A stretch of 64,000 bases of DNA from Blakeslea trispora. Its lineage: Eukaryota; Mucoromycota; Mucoromycetes; Mucorales; Choanephoraceae. Every line of letters begins with the position of its first letter. The stretch's first letter is position 1. The position numbers and the translations under genes were made by a program. The DNA is taken from NCBI GenBank assembly GCA_025331445.1, contig JAIWNE010000031.1, positions 124,001 to 188,000 of the forward strand, in the 5' to 3' direction. Positions 1 to 11,158 of this stretch are shown piece by piece. Under the pieces are notes generated by a model. The model saw nothing but the letters and a program-made list of their open reading frames with translations. It did no database searches and was not told the DNA's origin.

Positions 1-1363
1 GAACATTTCAGAATAAAACAACATAGAGATTAGCACTCCAAACAAAAAAAAATATAAATGAATGATCTATCAACGCATGGCTTATCTTTGCGTATTAGAG
101 GTCTATTTCTTTATTGTTTCTAGAGCAAGTGGGAAAAATATACACCTTCCTCGTGCAAATAGACATTGGGTGAGGGGAAGTGCAACTCAAGAGGTAATTT
201 AATTTCTTTATTGAGACCAAGTAGTGTATAACAATCATCTTCTCTTGCCTTCTCCATGGCTATGTCCTTGAGCCATTAAGTAGTTCAGCTGTCTACTGTA
301 AGAACAGGTAATTAAGCTCTTGGACTTAAGATGCTTGTGCATGGTGTGCTTACTTTGATCATTTCTATATCTTGTGCTTGCATGTAGAGCAAAGACATAA
401 CCAAAATAGACATTGGCAGTCACTTTAAGCAGTCCGCTACAATTTAATCAAGATAAAAAAAATTTTCTCTTTCTCTTTCATCCTGTCTTGCTGTAGGCTA
501 TAAAAGAGGCAGTCTAATTTTTTTTTTAATTTATTTCTTTTTTCTTCTTTATATACAAGACAAAAGGTAAATATCAGAACTTTCTAGAGGAGAAAGAGAA
601 AAGAAAGGGACCAAGGATTATAGAAATATTTGCTACTTCTGAGAGATAGTGAAGTCAATAATTATCACCAAGATCTATGAGGTTTCCTTATTTCTCTTTT
701 TTCTAACCAGCTATTCTACTGTGTTATCATTTTACTTATTCCCTTTTTCCTTATAGATATCCTTTTCTTGGGTCTTTTTATCTATTTTCTTTAAATAAAC
801 CTATTTTTTTGAATTTATTTGTAATTTACTTGTATTATTTGGCAGTTTATTAAAGCAGAAATTTCACTTTTGTACCCTTCAAAAAAAAACAAAAAAGGCT
901 CATTTGTGTATTTGAATGACAAAGTTCTATGCTCAGCTGAAAGCCTTTCTTTGAAAGATAGAATTGCAACAAGTTGAAATGACGTGATGAATACTCCTGC
1001 AAACAGAACTAAAAAGAGAGAGAGAGAAAACAAGCAGAGCGAATGAAATAGAATAATCTGTTAGAATACAAGTCACGCATCTTGTCATTTAAATAAATAG
1101 CACTTAAATGATGAATTTCGGATAAAACTCATCTTTTTTTTTTCTTTTTTTTTTTTTCTTTCTTTTCAGCCTATCAGAATTAATTTTTTAAAAAAGGTAA
1201 ATGAAGTAATAACAAAAAAAAAAAGAAAAAAAATAGAGGAAAATGCAGCAAATTCTGATGTTTAATTTATTCTCTCTTTTCCCTTTTCTTTTTTTTTTTC
1301 TCTCTTCTCTATTGTTATCCTGGTTTTATTTTTCCGTACATATTTTCAAAGATTATTAATAAA
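1..1363. other. 5' flank without a recognisable gene
   Basis: About 1.36 kb of A+T-rich sequence with long homopolymer runs (poly-T around 1131-1170 and 1287-1300). Only short unconvincing reading frames occur on either strand. The 3' part presumably holds the promoter and leader of the bromodomain gene that starts at 1364; the pyrimidine-rich run just upstream of that ATG fits a leader. I see no tRNA or repeat. Confidence 0.5.
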
Positions 1364-3524
1364 ATGGATGTGGATAATGAGCCAGTAGTAAAGCAACAAG
1401 TGTAATGTATTTTGACGCGTTATTCTCACAACTCAAACTTATTTCTTCTCTTCTACAAGGCATGAAGAATTTGAAGAGATTGATAATACAGACAATAAGG
1501 TCAAGACATTAAGAGAGAATGTATCGTTGTTGGACCGTGGTAAGGGAGGCAAAAAACAGGTAAGAAAAGAGCATTTCTTGCATGTATAACTTTGGTAATC
1601 GACTGTATTGTAGTCAAGAACAAACTCACCTTCACCTTCCATTCCGCCTGGAAGCAAAACCAACATGACGCGCGATCAGATAAAGTATTGTGGTGCCATC
1701 ATGAGAAATCTAAAGAAACATAGAGATGCTGCTCCATTTCTTCATCCCGTCGATTTTGTCAAACTAAACATTCCTGATTATCCAAAGGTCATTAAACATC
1801 CTATGGATCTTACAACAGTGGATCAGAAGTTGAATTCTGGAGAATACGACAATGTAGAGGAATTTATTAGCGATATCCGTTTAGTATTCAACAATTGTTA
1901 CAAGTTTAATGGTCCTGAAGCCATGGTATCCATGCTCTGTCAAAATGTAGAAACAGCTTTTGAAAAGAGTCTAAGACAGATGCCACCTTCTAGAGGAGTA
2001 ATGTATCACAAAGAGAGAAAAACAAAAGAAAAGAAAAGAAAAGGTTATTTATTCTTTCTATCAGGCTACCCCACCACCAAAAGCAGCTTCTCCAGACATT
2101 TTTGACTTTGATGAACAGGACACAAAGACAGTGAAAAAGAGAAAACCAAGCACACCTAAAGCCGTGGCACCTACTAGTTTTAATACACTTTCGCGCCGTA
2201 TCTCTGAAGATGGTAGACCCAAACGAGAGATTCACCCTCCTCCCTCCAAAGACTATCCCGAACCTATGACAGTCAAAAGACGAGCCAACAATAACCCTCG
2301 AAAGAACGATTTACAGATGAAGTTTTGCGCACAAACATTAAGAGAATTGAAAAAGAACAAATATAGAGACATCAATTTCCCTTTCCTAGAACCTGTGGAT
2401 GTCGTTGCCTTGAACATTCCAGACTATGTTAAAATTATCAAGCATCCTATGGACTTGTCAACAATTGAGCGCAAATTGGAAGAAGGTGATTACGATGCTC
2501 CTGAACAATTCGAGCATGATATTCGTCTGATGTTCAATAACTGTCACATCTACAATCCTCCTAATTTACCCATTTGCAAAATGGCGCATCAGTTGGAGAA
2601 AGTGTTTGATGAGAAATGGGCACAAAAACCTTCAACGCCTGTACATACACCTATGGTGGATGAAGCCAACGAAGAAGAGTTTGCAGAAACGGTTGAACCA
2701 GAATCAGATGAAGATGGTTAGTACACTATTTGAAGGTCTAAGAAAGAAAAGACTCATGTGTTTGTTGATAGAACGAGATGAGAAAATTGCAGAATTGGAA
2801 CGTCATATTGCTACTATTTCTCAACAGATTGCATCCATTAAATCTCAAAAGAAAAAGAAACAAGACAAGCCAGCATCGCGTCGCCCTAGTAAAGTTTCTA
2901 CACCAAAAGAAAAGAAGCCAGTTCCTAAAGAAAAAAGAAAACGAACTACTAAAAAGAAGGAAGTAACAAAATCATCCAAGCAACCATCGGAAGAGCTCCC
3001 TGAATTCACTTTTGATCAAAAGAAGGATTTGAGTGAACGTATCAACAATTTACAAGGAGATAGTCTAAACACAGTAGTCAATATTATTCAAAGCTCTATG
3101 CCTAATCTTAATGGAGTAAGTAACGCTTTTTTTCCTATACCTCAATATGTACTGACACATTCTATTGCATCTAAAGCAAGGACAGGAGGAAATTGTATTG
3201 GATATTGATTCATTGGATCGACGTACATTGCACAGGCTGCATGAGTTTGTTACTGGCGAAAGCTTAATCTCAAATTACAAGAATACATCACCATCATCGA
3301 AAAGACCAAGAACTCATTATTCAGAAAAAGACACGAACCGAAAGATTCGTGAGTTAGAAAAGACATTAGAAAAGTTCAACAGTGGTAAGTTCAATATGTA
3401 ACAAAAGACACCTTGATCTAACCCTATTTCCTTATCTCAAAAAGACAATGGCTCGTCCAGTGAAAGTGATTCTGATAGCTCTTCTGGTTCTAATTCTGAT
3501 GATTCCGGCAGTAGTTCCGACTAG
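1364..3524 (+). CDS. BET family double-bromodomain protein (Bdf1/BRD-like)
   Basis: Chromatin reader of acetylated histones, 601 aa. Proposed exons: 1364-1401, 1460-1559, 1614-1997, 2065-2716, 2772-3115, 3177-3384, 3445-3524; all junctions are GT-AG and the total is 602 codons. Bromodomain 1 (about residues 64-172) and bromodomain 2 (about 256-365) both carry the PDY..IIKHPMDL-type ZA loop and the acetyl-lysine-binding Asn (NNCYKFN and NNCHIYN). A lysine-rich linker with coiled-coil character (about 392-465) leads into an extraterminal NET domain (about 464-532, starting LPEFTFDQKKDLSERI). The C-terminus is a short coiled coil followed by an acidic Ser/Asp tail. This order (BD-BD-NET-Ser/Asp tail) defines the BET family, which links acetylated chromatin to transcription. 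The ATG at 1364 was chosen because, with the donor GTAATG at 1402, it is the first ATG that joins exon 2 in frame; ATGs at 1368 and 1377 with a different donor are possible. Confidence 0.93.
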
Positions 3525-3788
3525 ATGTAGATACCTCAATAATTTCCTTATTATACAACAAGCTATATAAATAACTTTAATACACATATACATACAAATA
3601 CACACACACATATATATATATACAGTGAGGGGGGAAATAAATTTTCGTATACCTCTTCAAAAAATAAACTCTGCAGATAAGATATGTGTATTTATGGTGA
3701 TCCACATCTATACCTGAGCTTATTAAACTTTTGTCAGAAGAATCCTTAACATGTCTACTTTTAAATAGTACAAGCAATTTTTTTTTTA

Positions 3789-5700
3789 TTATTGTTTAGT
3801 TGTCTTAGGTTTATCTGCCTTGGGCTTGGTTGTCTTAGGTTTATCTGCCTTGGGTTTATCTGCCTTGGGTTTATCTGCCTTGGGTTTGTCTGCCTTGGGT
3901 TTGGTTGCCTTAGGCTTAGTTGCCTTAGGCTTAGTTGTCTTGGATTTGGTTGCCTTAAGTTTGGCTACCTTAGACTTGGTTGTCCTAGGCTTAGTTACCC
4001 TAGTCTTGGCTGCATCAGGTTTAGGCTTCCTTCCTCGTTTCTTCAGGGTGGCTGGATCAGCCTGCTTTCTGAGCCAGCCTTTATAAGTACGCATCACAAA
4101 ATTGTCCGTTCTCCCTGGCAATGATCTAGCAATCACAGACCACTTTGTGCCATGCTCCTTCACCAACTCAACAATCCGAGCCTTTTCTTCTTCTGTAGCA
4201 GGATTTCCCTTTAAGGTCGGATGACAGTTATTGACCCATCGTTCTCTACATTGCATATCTGTTCTTTGAGGTATTAAGCGTTGAATCTTGGTCCAGTTGC
4301 CTAACCCGTACAGACTTACTGCTCTAGCCAAAAGACGATCTTCTTCTTCTGTCCAACGTGTTCGCTTGATGGCTGGATTCAATGACTTTGACCAGCGATG
4401 GAGACATTGTTGTCCTGTACGCCCTTTTAGGATAGAAGCCACTTGCTGCCAATTAAAGCTACCAAACACCTTGACAGCATCTCTTAGTTGCCTGTCTTCT
4501 TCTGGACTCCACTTGAGTGAGCGTGCATTGGCGTTGTTTTTGGCAGCCATATAGTGTGAGAAACACTGCGAAATAGTTCTATTGGTATTTAGCTCATTGG
4601 CAATTGTTTCCCATTGACCACTGAATAGGCCAAACTTGTCTACTAGTTCAGAAAGGCGCATTGACTCTTCTTTTGTCCAAGGCTTCTTGTTGATTAAGGG
4701 ATGTTCTTGTGTTGTCCATTGAATGAGACATTCTGTAGGGGATCTTGTGCGGACCTAAACACCAACCTATTAGTCTATTGGTTCTTTGATTTGCTTGATT
4801 GACTTACATGTAAGTGACTGATGCGCGTCCAATCAATACGACTTACGGGGAATAATTCCAATTGTTTGTTTTCTATTTTGTCTACTTCCCAAATACGCCA
4901 CGCTTCATTTCTAGAAAAAAAAGCAATACCATAAGCCATCTCTGCTTGCTACTTTCTCCTATCCTTTTTTTTAAATACCTTTTCATGTGATCAAATGAAA
5001 TCATACGCTTTGCTTCAGAACGAATACCTTCTAATAACCTTTCTCTTTCATGAAGATGCCCTATGGACAGCAATAAATTAGCTTTATTTGAAGAGATACT
5101 AAGAAATTCTTTAGATCACGACTTACATGCTTTACACGGTACAGAAGCATCGCCTGAAGAGTCTACCGCCACTGGTTCTTCTTCTACTTCTTCTTCCAAA
5201 ACACCTTGCTCTTCTTCCTCGGGCACATCTTGATTGTCTTCTAACAGAAGCTCACTCGAGTCAAAATAGTTGATATCGTCCTCATATACCTTGTGAATAA
5301 GAAACCGATGTCCGAAACGATTTTCTTTGATGGCTGAATGGCTTGCTTCTTTCTGTTTTGACGATCAGTATTTTGTTCCTTTTGATATGAGGGGCAAAAG
5401 GCTTACCATAAGTTGTTGATTGGTTTCCAGCAGTTGATCGATCGCTTCGATCTGTTTGTTCACTACAGACTGAAACACTTCGTTGAGATGGATAGCGTTG
5501 ACAATGGTCAGATAGTTGGATTCATACACTTGAGATTCGACTGAAGGTTCTAGATCATGAAGTTCGAGAAGCGCATCGAGCACCTGTTGCATATCGTCAG
5601 GCTCTTCTAAACCTCGTCCATGAGCATCAAGGAAGGCATTGGTAGAATAGACAAGATAGTCGTTGATGTCATTATCCAAACCAGTAAATGATTCATTCAT
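3789..5700 (-). CDS. SNAPC4: SNAPc subunit 4-like Myb protein (SNAP190 homologue)
   Basis: Probable largest subunit of the snRNA-activating protein complex, which binds the proximal sequence element of snRNA promoters. Exons on the minus strand: 5700-5407, 5352-5127, 5060-4979, 4910-4808, 4754-3789; 557 codons, all GT-AG. The N-terminal part contains the helical segment (around LNEVFQSVVNKQIEAIDQLL) that resembles the region before the Myb repeats in animal SNAPC4. It is followed by an acidic stretch and then Myb/SANT repeats: a degenerate half repeat near residues 205-255 (W.RIS.. then QEHPLINKKPWTKEE) and full repeats starting at about 257, 316, 366 and 418 (KWSPEEDRQL, RWTEEEDRLL, ATEEEKARIV). 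The EHPLINK-type junction before the first full repeat is SNAPC4-like. The tail, from about residue 466, is a Lys/Pro repeat (TKPKA, DKPKA units). A Bas1- or plain Myb-type factor is the alternative, but the N-terminal region argues against it. Confidence 0.8.
3800..3925. repeat. 15-bp coding minisatellite encoding ADKPK/TTKPK units
   Basis: The 3' end of the SNAPC4-like gene is built from imperfect 15-bp units (on the + strand gggtttatctgcctt and variants), each encoding five residues of the type KADKP or KTTKP. The units are most regular from about 3829 to 3905 and decay upstream to roughly 4020. Because the period is a multiple of three, all frames stay open, which produces meaningless Leu/Gly-rich frames on the opposite strand. 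Confidence 0.85.
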
Positions 5701-5809
5701 CGAAACAGACAGATCTGCAACATTTCGAAGAAAAAAAAAAAAGAAAATACGAGCCTAAACATGAAAAATGTAAAAAAAAAAAGTGTTTATTCTCCGCTTT
5801 AAACCGCTT

Positions 5810-7623
5810 TTAATCTGATGTGGATGCCTCGATTTTAGCTTTTTGTCTTTGAATTAATTCATTCAGTACATCTTGAGAAATATTAGAAATAGGAGCGATA
5901 CTGTATTCATCCATGACAACTAATTACCTTTCACTTCCATGGTTTCGAATCCGGGAATTTGAGCTCGACTCTTTAAATAGAATGATCGTTTCCTAGTAAC
6001 AAATCAGTATATCGAGTATATAGGAACAGTTCCGAAACCTACACAAATCCTTTCTGTTTGGACAGATCTAATTGAGACTCTTCAACTAAATCATGTTCTC
6101 TTACTTGTTCCATCAATCTATGATTTAGAGGACTTTAATTAGCACAAACAGCTTATATCAATAGAAAAGGCTTACTTCTCCAAGTAGTCCAGTTCTTCTT
6201 TAGCTGTAGGTTTTCTGTCTGGTAAAAGAGTACCGTCAGGCATAATGCGGTGTTGTATATGATGATATCTTTGATAAATCTGCTTTTGTGTTCGTTCGCC
6301 ATTAAATGCAGGCACAACAGAAGGGAATGTGGGTCTTTCACCTGTCTTTCGTATGCTCTCAGCAATGATCTTGGCTAGTTTTTCATCTTCTTCTTTTGAC
6401 CAGCGCTTGTCCTCTAAAAACTGAAATGTCAGTACAATGGTAGAAATGGCAATGTTGATCCTTACTGTTCTTGGACACATTTCTTAGCCTAAAGATACAA
6501 TCTGTGATGTTTTTAGGTGAACGATCTAGATGCTGACACAAGACGGCTGTGTTGGGACCATGAATCTTCAACAACCTATCGTCATGATAAGTGATCTGTC
6601 TACCCTTTGCTCTTTGTCTTACTCTTGTAATTTATCCATTTCTTCGGGTGTCCAAGGAGCATTGTTTCTCTTTTCGTGATAGGTTTCTTTACATACTTTG
6701 GCAAGCATATGAAGTGAGATATTGGGAAATACTTTGGCAATCTTCTGAAAGAATCGAATATGAGGTTTACGGTTACTGCTTGAAAAGATTTCTCTGGCTT
6801 CAGAAAATGTCATATTTTCACGCTAATAAAAAAAAATGAGTGTTGACAGGTAACAAAAAAAATAACACTTTTTTTTTCTTTCTTACCTTGCAAACCTTTT
6901 TGATTCTCTTTTCCAACTTCAGCTTATCAGAATATCCCAATTTTCTCTGCTTTGGCCAAGGCGATAAATCAGGCTGAGGATTCCATCCTAATGTTCTCTG
7001 CCAAGGTGGATATTCTTTGGCGTCATAATCGTCACTGGAATCCTCTTCTGAATCAGAGTCTGATATGAAATCATCTTCCTTTACATTGGGTACAAATGTA
7101 TCCAACAGCTTGTTTTTGTAGTTGACAGACAAAGGCTTGGCTGGATCAATATCGACTCGACGTCGAAAAGAGATACGATTGGCATCCAAAACAGAGCTCT
7201 TTTTCGTTCTTGCTACCACCTTGGCCAGCTGTTCCTCTAGGTTGTAAACCTGGTCTGTTTCAGTTGCCAGTGCACATGCTTTTCTTTGCCTTTTTTGATC
7301 AAGCTCATCTTCTTCATCGTTGTCAGAACTAGAACTGGACCTATCTCGCTTCTTGCTGGATTCTTGGCTTGACTGTTCGCTATCTGTTTCATCAGAGTCA
7401 GAAGCAGACTCATAAGCTACTGCTTGTTGCTTCTTCTTTTTAGGTGGCAGCTTGTCTTGGTCAATCTTCTTTTTCTTTTCTTCATGAATGCGTTCTGTAT
7501 TGGCCCTTTCAACAGCAATCACATTGTTGGGACGCATCTAGTGCATATTTAGACTAAAAAGGGGGGAGCTTCTTTGTTGTTTCCTATACTTGCCTTTCTA
7601 CGTCGAACCTTTGTTTCTGTCAT
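5810..7623 (-). CDS. Reb1/TTF-I-like Myb-domain DNA-binding protein
   Basis: Nuclear Myb-type factor, 476 aa, from eight exons: 7623-7594, 7537-6887, 6822-6623, 6575-6466, 6413-6176, 6117-6043, 5992-5928, 5871-5810 (477 codons). Intron 1 is GC-AG (donor AG|GCAAGT at 7593), the others GT-AG. The N-terminal third is acidic and Ser-rich with Lys blocks (for example DSDETDSEQSS). After a motif of the type RTLGWNPQPDLSPWPKQRKLG come a helical region and at least two Myb/SANT repeats: WTPEEMDKLQELLKIHGPN... (exons 3-4) and KRWSKEEDEKLAKIIAE... (exon 5). The arrangement resembles Reb1/TTF-I proteins, which bind rDNA terminators and promoters and block replication forks; the exact orthologue is not certain. 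The upstream neighbour on the same strand is another Myb protein. Intron 3 is only 47 nt (6622-6576); splicing it joins the first Myb repeat perfectly. Confidence 0.75.
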
Positions 7624-8142
7624 GAGTGTTGATTAAAAAAAAAGTACTTTACAAAAAAAAAATTTTTTTTTGGCTGCATTTTTTCTTAATGTTTCATTTT
7701 CGCATGTTGATCACTGGCATGTAAAAATTGGGAGGGAGGGGAGGGACCTAAAAGCAGAGTACAGAGGGTAATAGCAATAAAAAATAAATCCCTTTCTTTT
7801 CTCTTTTAACAAAGAGTACAGTACAAGTCATTGTTAAATCGAATATTTCGTTCAACGAGATGAAAGTATTGACCTTAGGATAGAAGCACTCCACCAACAG
7901 ATCTGATTTCTACAGCCTGTAAGGGGAAGGGGATCAATGCAAATGTGTATGGAATGAACAAAAAGGACTAAGCTAGTGTCTAATTGCCCTTGCAGAATAC
8001 GATAGGATTGACTTTTGCTTGATCATTTATGCATTCCCCTTTATCATGAGTGGCAAAAGGCCTTAAATTTGATTAATAGAAACATTTGGCTTTTCTTCTT
8101 TCTTTCTTTTTTTTTCTTTTACCTCAACTACTTACGACACTC
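7624..8142. other. divergent intergenic region between Reb1-like and P450 genes
   Basis: 519 bp between two divergently transcribed genes, so it presumably carries both promoters. It has A/T homopolymers (7636-7680), a G-rich stretch near 7728-7748 and a pyrimidine-rich leader directly before the P450 start (8093-8120). I recognise no specific regulatory element. Confidence 0.5.
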
Positions 8143-10031
8143 ATGTCTTCTGATAACCGTCTATTGCAAGCTCTGAGCATCGCAGGCATCACAACCACAG
8201 CCATTGTTGGAGGTTTAAGTCTAAAATATCATGACCGCCCATTGTTCTGTGAACATCCAAAAGGCATTCCTTACAGAAAAGGAGTGCCTATTCTCGGTAC
8301 CCTTCCTTACATACTGAAAAACCTTCATCGAATACACGACTATACATTGGAGGGTTTTGAAGAGTCTGATTCATTAAATATGTAAGGAAAAAAATCAGTT
8401 TGATGATGAATGACACCATTTGCTTATTTCATTGCTGTTCTAGTACTACAAATGCTCTTGGTAGTATCAAAGCTGTTGTCACTATTGATCCTCAAAATGT
8501 GGACTACATTTTAAAGGGTAGGATGTTCTTTTTCTCTAATGCATACAACTTGCTTACTCACTTTTATTATTTGCATCATAGGTAATTTTGAAAATTACTT
8601 GAAAGGACCCAAATATAGAAAGGTACTCTTTGAGATTTTGGGAAATGGTATATTTAATGCCAATGGTGAGCAATGGAGGTATCAGCGTAAGACAGCCAGT
8701 CATATATTCAACATTAAAAATTTCAGGGACGATTTTACAGAGTAGGTAGCACAAGCTCTTTTTTCTTTTAGAAAAAAATCAAATACTTACAACTATTCAC
8801 AGTGTCTTTGTTGAAGGAGTATTGACTGTCTGTGATAAAGTGTTAGATGAGCATGCAAAACAACAAACATCCTTTGACTTTCAAGACCTTATGTTTCGGT
8901 TTACAATGGATTCTTTTGTGAAGTAAGTAAGAAAAAAAAAAGAATAAGAAATTATCAAAAGTTAACTTTTTCTTTTGCAATATATATAGTCTTGGCTTTG
9001 GCAAACAGCTAAACTGCATTGTAGCTAAAGAAAAAACACCGTTTGCCATTTCATTTGATTATTTACAAAACATGGCAATCCTCCGCTTTGTTAACCCATT
9101 TTCACCCATCAAAGAGAAAATTTCAGAATACTTGACACCATGGAAGATGAAGACAGCCGATCATCTCAAAGTCATTGATGTATTTGCAAAAGAAGTGATT
9201 ACTGCTCGAAGAGAAGAAATTGCCAAAGGAAACTCACCCAAGAAAGACTTGCTTTCTCGCTTCATGAATTTCAAGAGCGAAAAGGGAGAAAGCCTTAACG
9301 ATGAGGAACTTCGTGATACCATACTTAACTTTATCATTGCTGGCCGCGACACAACGGCACAAGCTTTATCATGGCTATTCTATAACTTGGCATTACAACC
9401 CAGAATTGAAGAAAAGATCATGGAAGAGATAGACGGCAAAATCACAGAGGAAATTGAAAAAGATAATGTCGCACTGTATGAGGTTGTTACTAGTCTGCCT
9501 TACATTCATGCTGTGTAAATATCGATATGCAAAGATCAATGTACGAACATATCGATTTCTTATCTTATCTTTTATAGATTTTTTGAAACATTACGATTAC
9601 ATCCTCCTGTTCCCGTAAATCAAAAATATGCTCTTAAGGATGATGTTTGGCCCGATGGCACAGTCATTAAAGCAGGTCAATATGTAAACTGGTCACCTTA
9701 TAGTCAGGGCAGAAGCACCAAGGTTTGGGGCATCAATGCAAAGGATTTCTATCCTGAAAGATGGTTGGATGAGGATGGTCGTTTGAAGCGAGAGAGTGCT
9801 AGCAAATGGCCCGCTTTTCATGTGGGCCCTCGAACCTGTCTCGGACAAAACTTGGCTACTTTAGAGGCACTCGTTTGTTTGTGCATGCTGCTTAGACGTT
9901 ATAGGTTTGAACTGGTGCCTGGTCAAGAAATTGTGTATGGCATCTCACTAACATTGCCCATGAAAAATGGTATGAAGATGTTGGTTCAGAAACGTTCATT
10001 GACAGAAGACTCATCATCACAATTGAAATAA
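8143..10031 (+). CDS. cytochrome P450 monooxygenase
   Basis: Haem-thiolate monooxygenase, 523 aa, six exons: 8143-8381, 8444-8517, 8582-8741, 8803-8922, 8990-9514, 9578-10031 (524 codons, all GT-AG). An N-terminal hydrophobic segment (ALSIAGITTTAIVGGLSL) would anchor it in the ER membrane. It has the I-helix oxygen-binding motif AGRDTT (about residue 315), the K-helix ETLR (ExxR, about 376), a PERW-type meander motif (YPERW), and the haem-binding loop FHVGPRTCLGQ with the proximal Cys near 459. The overall pattern, including the LRLHPPVPVNQK region, resembles the CYP4/CYP52/CYP86 fatty-acid/alkane hydroxylase clan, so omega-hydroxylation of a lipid is plausible, but the substrate is unknown. 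The ATG at 8143 was preferred because no upstream in-frame ATG exists. Confidence 0.92.
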
Positions 10032-10351
10032 ACTCTTTCTCTTGATATAAGTAAAGTTTTCCCTCTCTTAAAAGTATAAACAATCTTTTTTTTTCCTTGA
10101 CATAAAAACTAATGCCTCCCCTGTTTTTTTTTAATGCGCAACGGTTATCAAAAAGAAGTAGTCTATATGCTTACACATGAAGCACAGAGATAAAGAAAGA
10201 AAAAAAAAAAAGGAGAAATTCTCAGCAGCTGAAATTCGATGACTTTTTAAATTCGAAACTCAGCGTTAAAGATGCATAAACTAAAAGACACGTTAGTGAT
10301 TCAAGACAATGTCCAATTGAGCTCTGTTTTTCGTCATTAAGAAAAACGGGG
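10032..10351. other. intergenic, 3' of P450
   Basis: A+T-rich spacer of 320 bp between the P450 stop codon and the Tc1-like remnant, with poly-T (10086-10095, 10122-10131) and a poly-A run near 10198-10212. No gene is seen; it may include the outer end of the decayed transposon, whose terminal repeat I could not define. Confidence 0.45.
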
Positions 10352-11158
10352 CTAATGCTTTGTTATACTACCTTTAGCATCAATGACGGCTTGACAGAGG
10401 TCCTTTATGTTGTTCACCAAGCGAACAAGTAAATCACTGCTGACTTTACTTCACTCATCCAGCAGCAATTCCTTCAGCTGAGCAGTGTTGTGAACAGCAT
10501 GGCGTCTGCTTGCTATACGCTGCTCAAGAGCCCACCACAGATGCTCAATGGAAGTTCAAATCTGAACTTTGGGCAGGCCAGTACTCAAGCCTCTTCATCA
10601 AATGACGGCTCTTTCAAAGACACGCAGAAGCTCCTGTATGACACGTAGCCCCATCTTCTTGAAATAAGAAGCGTCTGTCCTCCTGTGCTTGGGTTTTTCA
10701 AGTACCAAGGTTGAAGCTCTGTTGTCCAATCGACCTTGACCCATTCGAGTCGAAACTCCTTGTGCTTCTTCGTCAAGTCAGGCTTGTGAGATGCGTAGTA
10801 AGATTTGAAGCCTAGCTGACAATAATAGCTGACGACAGTCTTTCTACAGACTGTAACTTTTAACTTCTCCAGCTTGTGTTTGATACCATCAATGCTAAAG
10901 AAAGGGTTGTTTGTTACAATTCGATCGAGCGTGTCTCATTGTTCTTTCATTAGCTTTTGGGGTTGAGCCAGGATGGAACGCTGGACAGAAGTGTGTCTTT
11001 TTCCACCATGCTATTTACAGCCGTGCAGGGGATCCCCATTATGCGTGAAACCTCTCTCAAGGAATGCTAGCGCGATGCAACCAATACACTCATCAATAAG
11101 CTTCCTCTTCACTCTTGTTGTATTTGCCACGACTGCTTTTGTTTTCAATAGTAGACAT
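10352..11158 (-). pseudogene. decayed Tc1/mariner-type transposase
   Basis: On the minus strand the pieces of a Tc1-like transposase can be followed in order but not in one frame. There is an N-terminal start (MSTIENKSSRGKYNKSEEEA) with a stop soon after, then a helix-turn-helix region (HRASIPLREVSRIMGIP), then a middle region (SIDGIKHKLEKLKVTVCRKT), the motif FQEDGATCHTG with the second catalytic Asp, and WPAQSSDLNPIEHLWW with the third acidic residue near 10510-10560. The end reads LVNNIKDLCQAVIDAKG with a TAG at 10352-10354. At least one premature stop and two frame changes are present, so the copy is dead. This is a family-level call from classic Tc1 motifs. Confidence 0.85.

Noticed and set aside
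3792..4124. Leu/Gly-rich plus-strand frames (up to 110 codons)
   Set aside because: Antisense artefact of the 15-bp minisatellite in the SNAPC4-like gene; the period is a multiple of three so all frames stay open.
5938..5956. tRNA-like B-box (ggtttcgaatcc)
   Set aside because: It lies inside exon 7 of the Reb1-like gene on the other strand and no cloverleaf or A-box is found around it.
6576..6622. Apparent frameshift or 23-nt intron in the Reb1-like gene
   Set aside because: Using the next acceptor gives a 47-nt intron that joins the Myb repeat exactly (LQELLKIHGPN).
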